Positions 1 through 8,742 are shown, counted from the first letter of the stretch. The stretch is 64,000 nucleotides of DNA from Rhizobium pisi (GCF_003938655.1 NZ_RJJT01000010.1:186001-250000); one strand, 5' to 3'. Numbers and translations are program-made. Notes: generated by a model not told the origin, from the sequence alone.

Positions 1-52
1 CCTTGAAGACGCCGCCTTTCGACGGCATGCAGATCTCATAAAGGAGATTTAG

Positions 53-721
53 ATGAGTAACTCCAGTTCCCTCCTCTCCGGCCTGACGATGACGCGCCGC
101 GAAATTCTGGGCGCCTTTGCCGTTGCTGCGATGGCGACCGCCGTTCCTCTCGGCGCCTTCGCGCAGGCGGCAGCGCCGGCTTCCGGCACCGCGCAGGCGA
201 TCGCCGACCATTTCTCCGGCGTGACGACGATGCAGGGGGAATTCGTGCAGTTCGGTCCGCGCGGCGAGCAGACCGGCGGCAAGTTCTTCATCCAGCGGCC
301 CGGCAAGCTGCGCTTCAACTATGACGATCCGTCGCCGATGCGGGTGATCGCCGACGGCAAGAACGTCGCCATCGGCAACACCAAGCTCAAGACCTGGGAT
401 CTCTATCCGCTCTCCAAGACGCCGCTCAGCCTGTTGCTGGCGCAGCATATCGACCTGTCGGCCGGCATGGTGAAGGGCGTGAAGGAAGAATCGGACCTGA
501 CGACGATTGCGCTTGGCAACAATACGGTGTTCGGAAACTCGACCATCACCATGATGTTCGACCCCAAGACCTATGACCTGCGCCAGTGGACCATCACCGA
601 CAATCAGGGCAAGGACACGTCGGTGATGATCTTCAACGTCAAGACGGGCGTGCAATTCGACGACCGGGTCTTCCGCGTGCCTTACGAGAACATCCCCGGT
701 ACGGCGGCCTCGCGCGACTGA
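53..721 (+). CDS. LolA-like outer-membrane lipoprotein carrier protein
   Basis: A 222-aa exported protein of the LolA/LolB-like fold, which shuttles lipoproteins across the periplasm. The ATG at 53 has AAGGAG about 7 bases upstream. The N-terminus carries a twin-arginine-like stretch (MTRREILGAFAVAA, about residues 13-26) followed by an AFAQA-type cleavage region, so it is exported. The body shows family features: MQGEFVQ, then GGKFFIQRPGKLRF and later WTITDNQG. An alternative start at 89 (MTRREIL) would shorten the leader by 12 residues. It precedes xthA on the same strand; the gene upstream lies outside the window. The family call is firm, the transport role is inferred. Confidence 0.85.
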   Translation: MSNSSSLLSGLTMTRREILGAFAVAAMATAVPLGAFAQAAAPASGTAQAIADHFSGVTTMQGEFVQFGPRGEQTGGKFFIQRPGKLRFNYDDPSPMRVIADGKNVAIGNTKLKTWDLYPLSKTPLSLLLAQHIDLSAGMVKGVKEESDLTTIALGNNTVFGNSTITMMFDPKTYDLRQWTITDNQGKDTSVMIFNVKTGVQFDDRVFRVPYENIPGTAASRD

Positions 722-864
722 GCCTTTTCGGTTGATCGCCGGCCGCTCCCTCAAGTGGGTTCCCTCCCGCCTGCCTTTGTTTTAAAGCCCTTTCATGAAA
801 GCGCGTCGCATCGAACATCGCCGCGCGGTTCACGTTGAGCATTGGCCGTGAAGGGGCATGGGGA

Positions 865-1668
865 ATGGGCTTTTCGATTACCACCTGGAACATCAACTCG
901 GTGCGGCTGCGCATGCCGATCGTCGAGCAGCTCGTTCTCAAGCACAGGCCGGATATTCTCTGCTTGCAGGAAACCAAGGTGCCGAACGAGCTCTTTCCGG
1001 CAGCCCCCCTGCGAGCCATGGGCTATGACCACATCATCATCCACGGCCAGAAGGGCTATCACGGCGTGGCGATCGCCTCGCGCATTCCGCTGACGGAGGA
1101 TCACCGGCAGGATTATTGCGGCGTCGGCGATGCCCGCCATATATCGGCGATCTTCGAGCGCGGCAATCGCCGCGTCCGGCTGCACAATTTCTACGTCCCG
1201 GCAGGCGGCGACGAGCCGGATCGCACCATCAATCCGAAATTCGGCCACAAGCTCGATTTCATCGAGGAGATGAAGCAGCTGAAAGCCAATGGCGAGGCCA
1301 ACACCTCCGCCATCCTCGTCGGCGACCTGAACATCGCGCCGCTGGAGCACGACGTCTGGTCGCACAAGCAGCTCCTGAAGATCGTCAGCCACACGCCTGT
1401 CGAGACCGACGGGCTGCTCGAGGTGATGAAGCGCGGCGCCTGGCTCGATCTCATGCGTCATCATGTGCCGGCCAGCGAAAAGCTCTATACTTGGTGGAGC
1501 TACCGCGCCAAGGACTGGGAAGCGGCCGACCGCGGCCGCCGTCTCGACCATATCTGGTCGTCCTCCGATCTCGGGCCGCATCTCAAGCGGATCGAGATCC
1601 TGAAGGAAGCGCGCGGCTGGGATCGCCCCTCCGACCACGTGCCGGTGACGGCGCATTTTGATCTCTGA
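865..1668 (+). CDS. xthA: Exodeoxyribonuclease III
   Basis: A 267-aa exonuclease III / AP endonuclease of the EEP (endonuclease-exonuclease-phosphatase) fold, acting on abasic sites and 3' blocked ends in base excision repair. Motifs in order: TTWNINSVR (metal-binding Asn), CLQETK (catalytic Glu), GVAIASR, VGDLNIAP (Asp and Asn), LYTWWSYR, RRLDHIW and SDHVPV (catalytic Asp-His). Length matches the family (about 268 aa). I chose ATG 865, giving MGFSITTWN with GGGGA just upstream, over an in-frame TTG at 835 that would add ten unconserved residues. It ends 14 bases from the convergent cNMP-binding gene. Confidence 0.95.
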   Translation: MGFSITTWNINSVRLRMPIVEQLVLKHRPDILCLQETKVPNELFPAAPLRAMGYDHIIIHGQKGYHGVAIASRIPLTEDHRQDYCGVGDARHISAIFERGNRRVRLHNFYVPAGGDEPDRTINPKFGHKLDFIEEMKQLKANGEANTSAILVGDLNIAPLEHDVWSHKQLLKIVSHTPVETDGLLEVMKRGAWLDLMRHHVPASEKLYTWWSYRAKDWEAADRGRRLDHIWSSSDLGPHLKRIEILKEARGWDRPSDHVPVTAHFDL

Positions 1669-1682
1669 CAAAGATCAAAGGA

Positions 1683-2138
1683 TCAGCTGAAGCGGTAGAA
1701 CTGGCTAGCGGCCTTTGCCGCGAGTTCGGCGAGATTGTCGCGGATGCGGTTTTCGATCAGCCGGGCCGCGTCCGGATATTCCTCGATCAGCCGATGGAAG
1801 AGGGCGCGGGTGATGCGGATGATGCTGGTATCCTCGCGGGCGATCGCCGTGAACTTGCGCTCTACCAGCGTAACCAGCGCAAGCTCTGAGATCATCGTTC
1901 CGGGGCCGGCGACGGCCTCGGCCCTCTGCATGCCGTCGCTGCTCGTCGTCATCAGCTCAAGGCTGCCGCTGATGACGACATAGGCGCTCTCGGCCGGCGA
2001 GCCCTGGCGAAACAGCATCTGGCCGGCAGCGATCATGCGGCGGTCGGCGCCGAAGGCGATCAGCCGCAGCTGATCCTCGTTCATGTCCTTGAACAGCGGA
2101 AGCTGCGAGAGCAGATTGATATCGTCGGTCAGCGCCAT
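1683..2138 (-). CDS. Cyclic nucleotide-binding domain protein (Pkr-like)
   Basis: A 151-aa protein made almost only of a cyclic-nucleotide-binding (CRP/PKA regulatory-type) beta-roll: LLSQLPLFKDMNEDQLRLIA, then AAGQMLFRQGSPAES and a phosphate-binding-cassette region around PGTMISELALV. There is no C-terminal helix-turn-helix, so it is not a CRP-type transcription factor. The chosen ATG at 2138 gives MALTDDINLL; the frame stays open to 2234 through intergenic repeat sequence. It lies directly downstream of cenR. In Brucella the cenR orthologue otpR is likewise followed by a cAMP-dependent-kinase regulatory-subunit-like gene, which supports a shared role. The ligand is unproven. Confidence 0.85.
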   Translation of the reverse strand: MALTDDINLLSQLPLFKDMNEDQLRLIAFGADRRMIAAGQMLFRQGSPAESAYVVISGSLELMTTSSDGMQRAEAVAGPGTMISELALVTLVERKFTAIAREDTSIIRITRALFHRLIEEYPDAARLIENRIRDNLAELAAKAASQFYRFS

Positions 2139-2155
2139 ACGGGCTTTTCGCCTTA

Positions 2156-2246
2156 GAGCAATTCCAGCAAAGGTGCTTGGCGGTTTTGCCAGGCAAAGCG
2201 TGAAACGCTTTTGCCGGGAATTGCGTGAAAACAAAGAGATAGAGCA
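2156..2246. repeat. Rhizobial intergenic palindromic repeat (family A, inverted copy)
   Basis: A compact palindromic unit between cenR and the cNMP-binding gene. The outer arms are GCAATTCC (2158-2165) and GGAATTGC (2217-2224). Inside are GCAAAGCG / CGCTTTTGC arms around TGAAA. It ends with AAAACAAAGAGATAGAGC. Read on the minus strand it begins CTCTATCTCTTTGTTTTCA and resembles the copy at 35943-36006. It would lie inside the transcript if cenR and its neighbour are co-transcribed. Family membership is inferred from the resemblance. Confidence 0.6.
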
Positions 2247-2274
2247 TTACCGCGATTCGGGGAACGGAAATGCC

Positions 2275-2958
2275 CTAGGGTATGATCTTGTAGCCGCCGT
2301 TTTCCGTCACGAGGATTTCGGCATTCGAGGGGTCGCGCTCGATCTTCTGGCGTAGCCGGTAGACATGGGTTTCCAGCGTATGGGTCGTCACGCCGGAATT
2401 ATAGCCCCAGACTTCTTCGAGAAGCACGTCGCGGGTAACGACCTTCTGCTCGGCGCGGTAGAGGTAGCGGATGATCGCCGCTTCCTTTTCCGTCAGGCGG
2501 ATCTTCTGGCCATTGTCGGTGGTGAGCAGCTTCTGGCTCGGCTTGAAGAGATAGGGGCCGACGGTGAAGGTTGCGTCCTCGCTCTGCTCGTGCTGGCGCA
2601 GCTGCACGCGGATGCGCGCAAGCAGCACGGCAAAGCGGAAAGGCTTGGTGACATAGTCGTTGGCACCGGCTTCGAGGCCGAGGATCGTGTCCGAATCGGT
2701 GTCGTGGCCGGTCAGCATGATGATCGGCGCCTTGAAACCGCCCTTGCGCAAGAGCTTCACCGCTTCGCGGCCGTCCATATCGGGCAGGCCGACATCCATG
2801 ATCAGCAGGTCGATCGGCGTCGATCGGGCGGTCGAAACGCCCTTGCCGGCATTGGCTTCCTGCAGAACCGTGAATTCCTCATAAAGCGACAGTTGTTCCG
2901 TCAGCGTCTGCCGAAGGTCATCGTCGTCATCCACCAGAAGAATGGTGCGTGCGGTCAT
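2275..2958 (-). CDS. cenR: OmpR-family response regulator CenR/OtpR
   Basis: A 227-aa two-component response regulator. Receiver domain, residues about 5-120: acidic pocket VDDDDDLR, phospho-acceptor Asp55 in LLIMDVGLPDMDG, the Thr in MLTGHD and the Lys in VTKPF. OmpR/PhoB winged-helix domain, about 130-227: LTEKEAAIIRYLYR, DVLLEEVWGYN and THTLETHVYRLRQKIE. The DDDDDLRQTLTEQL start and the partner cNMP-binding gene match the CenR (Caulobacter) / OtpR (Brucella) lineage, which controls envelope integrity. No sensor kinase lies in this window, as expected for CenR, whose kinase CenK is encoded elsewhere. The exact orthology assignment is inference. Confidence 0.85.
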   Translation of the reverse strand: MTARTILLVDDDDDLRQTLTEQLSLYEEFTVLQEANAGKGVSTARSTPIDLLIMDVGLPDMDGREAVKLLRKGGFKAPIIMLTGHDTDSDTILGLEAGANDYVTKPFRFAVLLARIRVQLRQHEQSEDATFTVGPYLFKPSQKLLTTDNGQKIRLTEKEAAIIRYLYRAEQKVVTRDVLLEEVWGYNSGVTTHTLETHVYRLRQKIERDPSNAEILVTENGGYKIIP

Positions 2959-3124
2959 GCCGTTGTGTCCTCAAGTTCGTTCTCTAGTCCTACGCCAAAT
3001 TCGTGGTTTGGCAAGGATCGGCCGGCGGGGCTGTTGCCGGGCAGGTTTTCATATGATTTCAATCAAAACGTCAGGCAATGCAAGACATGCGAGAAAAATG
3101 GAAAAAGCAAGGCGTGAGCCGGGG

Positions 3125-3646
3125 ATGAGGCCGTCCACGGTCGTGGTGCGCCCCGCGCCGGGTAACAAGAGCCGCGCGATCGTCCGGCTCGGCGCGATCA
3201 CCGTGCCGGCCGCGATCGGCCGCTCCGGCCGCACCATACTGAAACGCGAGGGCGACGGCGCGACGCCGATCACATCGATGAGGCTGATATCGGGCTTCCG
3301 TCGCGGCGAGCGGAACGGCCGCCTTGTCACGCCGCTTGCCCTTCGCCGCATTCGCCCTGACATGCTCTGGTGCGATCAGCCTGATAATGCGAGCTACAAT
3401 CGCCTTGTCAGGGCGCCGTTTAACGCCAGTCATGAGGAGATGCGGCGCAGCGACATGCTTTACGACGTCTGCCTGGTGATGGACTGGAACATTTCCTCGC
3501 GGGCGCGTCATCGCGGCTCGGCGATCTTCTTCCATCTCATCCGACCGGGCTACGAGCCGACGGCCGGCTGCGTGGCGGTGAGCCTGCGCGACATGCGCCG
3601 GCTTCTGCCCCATCTTCGAAAGGGAACGATTGTCCGCGTGCTCTGA
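3125..3646 (+). CDS. L,D-transpeptidase-fold (YkuD family) protein
   Basis: A 173-aa protein with the YkuD catalytic core: AIFFHLIRPGYEPTAGCVAV, where His and Cys are the expected catalytic pair and T-A-G-C replaces the common S-H-G-C. Upstream are GRSGRTILKREGDGATP and DMLYDVCLVMDWN, both typical of the ErfK/YbiS/YcfS/YnhG-like group. YkuD enzymes make 3-3 peptidoglycan cross-links or attach lipoproteins in the periplasm. No signal peptide or membrane segment is visible with this start or with the alternative ATG at 3098. The start is uncertain because neither site has a strong ribosome-binding site. It is divergent from cenR. Confidence 0.8.
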   Translation: MRPSTVVVRPAPGNKSRAIVRLGAITVPAAIGRSGRTILKREGDGATPITSMRLISGFRRGERNGRLVTPLALRRIRPDMLWCDQPDNASYNRLVRAPFNASHEEMRRSDMLYDVCLVMDWNISSRARHRGSAIFFHLIRPGYEPTAGCVAVSLRDMRRLLPHLRKGTIVRVL

Positions 3647-3777
3647 TTGTTTTGTGGATGCGGCCGCCTATATGCTCTCGGTGACCGAACGCTCCGGCTG
3701 AAATGCGTTCAGGGACGTCCGCATGCGCGGACGCAATCCATGCCTCGTCCAATTCTTCAAACTTCCGGAGATATATT

Positions 3778-4608
3778 GTGACCGCTCAACCCATCATCAC
3801 TTTCCATGACGGACATTCCATTCCCCAGGTCGGCCTCGGCGTCTGGCAGACGCCGCAGGAGATTGCCGCTCCGACGGTGCGCACCGCCATTGCCGCCGGC
3901 TATCGCCATATCGATACGGCGTCCGGCTACGACAATGAAGAAGGCGTCGGCGAAGGTATCCGCTCCTCAGGTCTCGACCGCAAGGACATCTTCGTCACCA
4001 CCAAGCTCAGGAACACCGACCAGGGCTACGACAATGCGCTGCATGCCTTTGACGGCAGCCTGAAGAAGCTCGGCTCCGAATATGTCGACCTTTACCTCAT
4101 TCACTGGCCGTCGCCGCATCGCGGTCTTTATACCGAGACCTGGAAGGCTTTCGTGCGCATCCGGGAAGAGGGCCGCGCCCGTTCGATCGGCGTATCGAAT
4201 TTCTACCCTGAACATCTGGAACGCATCATCGGCGAAACGGGCGTCGTTCCCGTCATCAACCAGATCGAACTGCACCCCGATTTCCAGCAGAAAGCGGCGC
4301 AGGAGGTTCATAAGAAGCTTAATATTGCCACCGAATCCTGGAGCCCGCTCGGGCAGGGCAAGTTTATCTCGAACCCCGTCATCGGCGAGATCGCCAGGAA
4401 GCATCGGAAGACGCCGGCCCAGGTCATCATCCGCTGGCACATCGACACCGGCCTCGTCGTCATCCCGAAGTCGGTTACGCCGTCGCGCATCGAAGAGAAT
4501 TTCCAGGTGTTCGACTTCAAGCTCGATGCCGATGATATGGCCGCGATCGCAAAGCTCGACAGCGCCGGCGCCCGCATGGGACCGGATCCGATGACGGCGT
4601 CTTTCTGA
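3778..4608 (+). CDS. Aldo/keto reductase (DkgA-like)
   Basis: A 276-aa NAD(P)H-dependent oxidoreductase of the aldo/keto reductase superfamily, a cytosolic TIM barrel. The catalytic tetrad is visible: Asp and Tyr in GYRHIDTASGYDNE, Lys in VTTKLRN and His in YLIHWPSP. Cofactor-end motifs follow: SIGVSNF, INQIELHP, SWSPLGQG and VVIPKSVTPSRIEENF. I chose GTG 3778 (MTAQPIITFHDG) because TTCCGGAG lies about seven bases upstream. The frame is open back to 3703, but that stretch lacks family similarity. It is closest to the 2,5-diketo-D-gluconate reductase group; the real substrate cannot be told. It appears monocistronic. Confidence 0.92.
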   Translation: MTAQPIITFHDGHSIPQVGLGVWQTPQEIAAPTVRTAIAAGYRHIDTASGYDNEEGVGEGIRSSGLDRKDIFVTTKLRNTDQGYDNALHAFDGSLKKLGSEYVDLYLIHWPSPHRGLYTETWKAFVRIREEGRARSIGVSNFYPEHLERIIGETGVVPVINQIELHPDFQQKAAQEVHKKLNIATESWSPLGQGKFISNPVIGEIARKHRKTPAQVIIRWHIDTGLVVIPKSVTPSRIEENFQVFDFKLDADDMAAIAKLDSAGARMGPDPMTASF

Positions 4609-4691
4609 CCAGTACCCAACGCATCAGCGGCCGCCGCGGAGGAGAGACCAACCGTGGCGGCCGCCGCTTGACCGAGGCATGCAGCCTTCAG

Positions 4692-5036
4692 TCAATAGTT
4701 GCAATTGGACGATCCGTTGGTCGGGGTGAAACCGTAATTGCAGGTATTGCTTGGGTTTTGCGGCCGTCCAATTGAGCCGGTATAATCGTCGAAGGCGCGC
4801 GCGGGATACCAATAACCGTTCGAGCTCTTGATATAGCCGGGCCGGCCACTGCTAGAGCCGCGATATCCGTTGAGCGACGGTATCTTCTTCTGCGCAACCT
4901 GCTGCAGTTGGTCCGAAGCAACGGTGATTGGAGGCATGCTTGGATGCATCGGCCCGGCGCCGGCGGCGTCGATCGATGCCAGCGGTGCAAAAATCAGGCC
5001 GGCTTGGAGTAAACTCCATACTAATTTCTGCCTCAT
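4692..5036 (-). CDS. Small secreted protein of unknown function
   Basis: A 114-aa protein I do not recognise as a named family. It starts MRQKLVWSLLQAGLIFAP, a Sec-type signal peptide probably cut after SIDAAGA. The mature part is rich in Gly, Ser, Asn, Pro and Tyr and ends with paired cysteines (NTCNYGF and SSNCNY), which could form a disulfide in the periplasm. The ATG at 5036 has GGGGAAG about eight bases upstream. The frame is open to 5198, but without signal-peptide logic there. It lies convergent to the aldo/keto reductase gene. Confidence 0.7.
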   Translation of the reverse strand: MRQKLVWSLLQAGLIFAPLASIDAAGAGPMHPSMPPITVASDQLQQVAQKKIPSLNGYRGSSSGRPGYIKSSNGYWYPARAFDDYTGSIGRPQNPSNTCNYGFTPTNGSSNCNY

Positions 5037-5201
5037 GGCGCTTCCCCGATGGCGCGGTGTTCGCGAAGCCTGAACGGTATCTGTCGGGTGTCGCGCCTGA
5101 TTATCGATGAGGCCACAGGACTTTATCGATGTCGATTGCCCGAAAGGATGAAATTGGGAATGCGGGCCATGCACAAAAGGGCTCGCCCGCCATGACATAA
5201 G

Positions 5202-5219
5202 TAAATCGCAAGCGATTTA
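5202..5219. repeat. Perfect 8-bp inverted repeat (possible operator)
   Basis: TAAATCGC-AA-GCGATTTA, two perfect 8-base arms around two bases. It lies 166 bases upstream of the small secreted protein gene (start 5036) and between that gene and the leuC terminator. The short spacer suits a dimeric protein site better than a terminator; no T-run follows. The function is not known. Confidence 0.4.
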
Positions 5220-5270
5220 AAGAATCAGGGCAACAATCCGGACGTCGAAGCGACAGGCGCGCCAAATGCG

Positions 5271-5307
5271 AAGCCGCCCGACGCGCTAGGAGCGCATCGG
5301 GCGGCTT
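5271..5307 (-). terminator. Terminator-like hairpin after leuC
   Basis: Two 17-base arms (5271-5287 and 5291-5307) pair with a single G-T-type mismatch around a 3-base loop, giving a very strong GC-rich stem ending AAGCC/GGCTT. It lies 27 bases beyond the leuC stop. The T-run is weak on both strands, so factor assistance or transcript-end protection is possible. Confidence 0.7.
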
Positions 5308-5334
5308 TCATTCTCGTCCGTCGAGCGGATCAGA

Positions 5335-6744
5335 TCAGTTCCACTCGCGGATATCGACGAAGTGTCCGGCGATCGCAGCGGCGGCGGCCATGGCTGGCGA
5401 GACGAGGTGCGTGCGGCCCTTGAAACCCTGGCGGCCTTCGAAATTGCGGTTCGAGGTCGAGGCGCAGCGCTCGCCCGGCTTCAGGCGGTCGTCGTTCATG
5501 GCAAGGCACATGGAGCAGCCCGGCTCGCGCCAGTCGAAGCCAGCGGCCTTGAAGATCTTGTCGAGGCCCTCGGCTTCCGCCTGTTCCTTGACGAGGCCGG
5601 AACCCGGCACGATCATCGCGTCGACGGTTGCGGCAACCGTCTTGCCCTCGACGACCTTGGCGACTTCGCGCAGATCCTCGATGCGGCCGTTGGTGCAGGA
5701 GCCGATGAAGACGCGATCGAGGGTGATGTCGGTCATCTTGGTGCCCGGCTTCAGGCCCATATAGTCGAGCGCGCGCCACTTGGAGGTGCGCTTGGTTTCG
5801 TCCTGGATATCGTCAGGGTTCGGAACGATGCCCTGGACGGAGATGACGTCTTCGGGCGAGGAGCCCCAGGAGACGATCGGCGGCAGGCTGGCAGCATCGA
5901 GCACGACGACGCGGTCGTAGTGGGCGCCTTCGTCGGTCTGCAGCGTCTTCCAGTAGGCGATCGCCTGTTCCAGCGCTTCGCCCTTTGGCGCGCGCGGCTT
6001 GCCCTTGATGTATTCGAAGGTCTTTTCATCTGGCGCGATCAGACCGGCACGGGCGCCGCCCTCGATCGTCATGTTGCAGATGGTCATGCGGCCTTCCATC
6101 GACAGCGCGCGGATCGCTTCGCCGGCAAATTCGATGACGTGGCCGGTGCCGCCGGCCGTGCCGATCTCGCCGATGATGGCGAGAATGATGTCTTTGGCGG
6201 TGACGTGCGGCGGAAGCACGCCGTCGACACGCACCAGCATGTTCTTCGCCTTCTTCTGGATCAGCGTCTGGGTCGCCAGCACATGCTCGACCTCGGAGGT
6301 GCCGATGCCGTGCGCCAGCGCGCCGAAGGCACCATGTGTCGAGGTGTGGCTATCGCCGCAGACGATGGTCATGCCGGGCAGGGTGAAACCCTGTTCCGGA
6401 CCGACGATGTGAACGATGCCCTGGCGCTTGTCGCTTGCCGAATAATATTCGACGCCGAATTCGGCGGCATTGGTGGCCAGCGCCTCGACCTGGATGCGGC
6501 TTTCCTCGTTCTTGATGCCGAGATGGCGATCGGGCGAGGTCGGAACGTTATGGTCGACGACGGCGAGCGTCTTTTCCGGCGCGCGAACCTTGCGGCCGGT
6601 CATGCGCAGGCCTTCGAACGCCTGCGGCGAGGTCACTTCGTGGACCAGGTGGCGGTCGATGTAGAGAAGACAGGTGCCGTCTGCCTGTTCGTCGACCAGA
6701 TGATCGTCCCAGATCTTGTCGTAGAGGGTACGCGGTGCGCTCAT
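5335..6744 (-). CDS. leuC: 3-Isopropylmalate dehydratase large subunit
   Basis: A 469-aa aconitase-family [4Fe-4S] enzyme that, with LeuD, isomerises 2-isopropylmalate to 3-isopropylmalate in leucine synthesis. Family marks: [15 protein letters not shown] start, [21 protein letters not shown], the cluster Cys in FIGSCTNGR and the Cys pair in [10 protein letters not shown], then [12 protein letters not shown]. Length is standard for bacterial LeuC. The small-subunit gene leuD is not adjacent here, which is usual in rhizobia. The ATG at 6744 gives the conserved start. A strong hairpin follows the stop. The 256-base upstream gap shows no leucine-rich leader peptide that I can see. Confidence 0.97.
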   Translation of the reverse strand: MSAPRTLYDKIWDDHLVDEQADGTCLLYIDRHLVHEVTSPQAFEGLRMTGRKVRAPEKTLAVVDHNVPTSPDRHLGIKNEESRIQVEALATNAAEFGVEYYSASDKRQGIVHIVGPEQGFTLPGMTIVCGDSHTSTHGAFGALAHGIGTSEVEHVLATQTLIQKKAKNMLVRVDGVLPPHVTAKDIILAIIGEIGTAGGTGHVIEFAGEAIRALSMEGRMTICNMTIEGGARAGLIAPDEKTFEYIKGKPRAPKGEALEQAIAYWKTLQTDEGAHYDRVVVLDAASLPPIVSWGSSPEDVISVQGIVPNPDDIQDETKRTSKWRALDYMGLKPGTKMTDITLDRVFIGSCTNGRIEDLREVAKVVEGKTVAATVDAMIVPGSGLVKEQAEAEGLDKIFKAAGFDWREPGCSMCLAMNDDRLKPGERCASTSNRNFEGRQGFKGRTHLVSPAMAAAAAIAGHFVDIREWN

Positions 6745-6856
6745 GGCGTTAAGTCCGTTTTTGAAAGCCTTGGAAAATCGGAAAATGGCGGATCAGGCTC
6801 CGCCGGCCGTCATTCGTTCAACGAAGTCGGCTGTTGAGCGCACCGGACACGCACGC

Positions 6857-6877
6857 AAAAAACCGCGCCGGCAGGCG
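6857..6877 (-). terminator. Weak terminator candidate after the amino-acid permease gene
   Basis: On the minus strand, a short CGCC-TGCC-GGCG stem is followed closely by a run of six T. It lies about 125 bases past the permease stop and upstream of leuC. The stem is only four pairs, so support is modest. Confidence 0.3.
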
Positions 6878-7000
6878 ATAATGGTCCTGCAGCACGAAAA
6901 TATGCGCGCCAATGCATCTGAACTTGGATTCCATGGCTTGCATATAACGATTTTTCGCGGCGGCTTCAATTTGAATCATCAGGAGCGCTTCGCGACGCCT

Positions 7001-7813
7001 TCAGCGCGATTTCATCCATTTCTCGGTTCGCCGCAATGCCAGCGAAAGTCCGATCGTCAGGATCAGGTAGATATAAGTGACGATCGAATAGGTCTCGAAG
7101 AAGCGAAACGAGCCGGCGGCGTAGACCTTGCCCATCTGGGTGATGTCGGCGACGCCGAGCACGGAGACGAGCGAGCTGTCCTTGACCATGGAGACGAAAT
7201 CGTTGGAGAGCGGCGGAAAGATCACCCGGATCGCCTGCGGGAAGATGACGGAGCGGAAGCGCCGGTAGCGCGAGAGGCCGAGCGCCTTGGCCGCCTCGAT
7301 CTGACCGAGATCGACCGACTGGAAACCGGCGCGGAAGATTTCGGCGATGAAGGAGGAATAACCGATCGTCAGCGCGATGATCGCCCGCCACATCAGCGAG
7401 AGATCGCGGACTAGAATGGGTTCGGCCATGCCTGCCGTCACCAGCGGCGAGATCAGGAAATTATAGGCTGCGACCAAAGCCGGCGCGCCGACGAAGGCGA
7501 CATAGAACAGGAGCACGAGCATCGGGATGCCGCGGATCATCTCGATGTAGAAGCGTGCGATCTGGCGCAGCACCGGATTGTCAGCCATGCCGAGCAGGCA
7601 GATGCCGAGTCCGAGTACGGTGGCAAGCACGAAGGCGACCAGCGTGACGAAGACGGTGATGCCGACGCCGTTGACGACGGTGCGGAAAACCTGGGCATAG
7701 ATATCGTTGGCGACGATGACGGCGGCAAGGACGATGCCGATCGCGACGAGCGCGACCAGCCACCAGGGATAATCGTCCTTGACGTGTCTGTCGGGAGATG
7801 GCCTCAACGCCAT
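7001..7813 (-). CDS. Polar amino-acid ABC transporter permease (HisM/GlnP type)
   Basis: A 270-aa inner-membrane permease with an N-terminal membrane helix (WWLVALVAIGIVLAAVIV) and the HisMQ-type core: GVGITVFVTLVAFVLATVLG, then YIEMIRGIPMLVLLFYVAF. The cytoplasmic EAA loop is intact (GQIEAAKALGLSRYRRFRSVI ... PQAIRVIFPPLSNDF) and would contact the ATPase. It lies 16 bases after the substrate-binding gene, so the two are co-transcribed. No ATPase gene is present in the pair; this transporter must share or borrow one. The substrate is probably a polar amino acid, unspecified. Confidence 0.9.
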   Translation of the reverse strand: MALRPSPDRHVKDDYPWWLVALVAIGIVLAAVIVANDIYAQVFRTVVNGVGITVFVTLVAFVLATVLGLGICLLGMADNPVLRQIARFYIEMIRGIPMLVLLFYVAFVGAPALVAAYNFLISPLVTAGMAEPILVRDLSLMWRAIIALTIGYSSFIAEIFRAGFQSVDLGQIEAAKALGLSRYRRFRSVIFPQAIRVIFPPLSNDFVSMVKDSSLVSVLGVADITQMGKVYAAGSFRFFETYSIVTYIYLILTIGLSLALRRTEKWMKSR

Positions 7814-7829
7814 TAGCGGCTGCTCGGCG

Positions 7830-8627
7830 TCATTCGCCCATCTTGTAGTCGAGGAACCACTTCTTGTTCAGCGCATCCAGCGTGCCGTCGGCCTTGAGTG
7901 CTGAAATGGCGGCATTGACGGGGGCGACGAGATCGGAGCCTTTCGGGAAGATGAAGCCGAAATCCTCGGTGCCGAGCGGCTCGCCGATCAGCTTCAGAGC
8001 GCCGTTCGAAGCATCGACATAACCCTTGCCGGCGGTGCCGTCGGTCAGCACGACGTCGACGTCGCCGGCTTTGAGCGCCTGGACAGTAGCGCCGAAGGTT
8101 TCGAAGAGCTTGATGCGCGGATTTTGCTCGTTACCGTCGAGCACTTCATAGACGGCTGTGTAGAAGGGCGTGGTACCGGGCTGAGCGCCGACCAGGCCGT
8201 CCTTGAATCCGCCGAAGGACTTGGCGTCGGTGAAGCGCTTCTCGTCGCCGCGCACCAGCATGAACTGCTGCGAGCGCATGTAGGGATCGGAGAAGTCTAC
8301 CTTCTGCTTGCGGTCTTCCTTGATGGTGATGCCGGTCATGCCGATGTTGTACTGGCCGTCGGAAACCGCCTGGATCATCGCGTCCCAGCTGGTGTTCTGG
8401 TATTCGACCTTGAAGTTCAGCCGCTTGGCGATCTCGTTCATCGCATCATATTCCCAGCCGATTGCCTTGCCGGATTTCGGGTCGACGAACTGCAGCGGCG
8501 GATAGGCATTCTCGGTGACGATGACGACGCTCTTGCCGCCGAGATCGGGCAGGCCGGCGGCCGATGCGGTGAGGGGTGCGAGAGCAAGGGCGGCGAAGCT
8601 CGCAAGGACAGTACGACGAAACAACAT
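7830..8627 (-). CDS. Amino-acid ABC transporter substrate-binding protein
   Basis: A 265-aa periplasmic binding protein of family 3 (SBP_bac_3). It begins with a clear signal peptide (MLFRRTVLASFAALALAP, cut near ASAAG). Family marks: VIVTENAYPPLQFVDP, GWEYDAMNEIAKRLN, SWDAMIQAVSDGQYNIG, KVDFSDPYMRSQQ and, late, LNKKWFLDYK. I chose ATG 8627, preceded by GGAGAG, because the long open frame upstream of it is only the shadow of the alanine-rich rplS tail. It forms a two-gene unit with the permease downstream. The ligand is not predictable from sequence alone. Confidence 0.92.
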   Translation of the reverse strand: MLFRRTVLASFAALALAPLTASAAGLPDLGGKSVVIVTENAYPPLQFVDPKSGKAIGWEYDAMNEIAKRLNFKVEYQNTSWDAMIQAVSDGQYNIGMTGITIKEDRKQKVDFSDPYMRSQQFMLVRGDEKRFTDAKSFGGFKDGLVGAQPGTTPFYTAVYEVLDGNEQNPRIKLFETFGATVQALKAGDVDVVLTDGTAGKGYVDASNGALKLIGEPLGTEDFGFIFPKGSDLVAPVNAAISALKADGTLDALNKKWFLDYKMGE

Positions 8628-8708
8628 TGAACGGCTCTCCGGGATTGAACGGCGAAAATTGTCACGGAAGGCGTGCAGAAGGCAAGGCCGCCGGCTGCGT
8701 GCCGACGC

Positions 8709-8742
8709 AAAAAATAGAAAAGGCGACCCGAAGGCCGCCTTT
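8709..8742 (-). terminator. Rho-independent terminator of rplS
   Basis: On the minus strand, arms AAAGGCG and CGCCTTT (8736-8742 and 8719-8725) enclose a 10-base loop and run into TCTATTTTTT. It lies 30 bases past the rplS stop and separates it from the transporter genes. Confidence 0.85.

Noticed and set aside
5362..6837. 491-codon plus-strand frame over leuC
   Set aside because: Antisense of leuC; composition (Ala/Asp/Gly/Arg-rich) is that of a third-position shadow.
6745..7000. Leucine-leader attenuator upstream of leuC
   Set aside because: No short frame with a leucine run and no paired terminator/antiterminator stems just before leuC.
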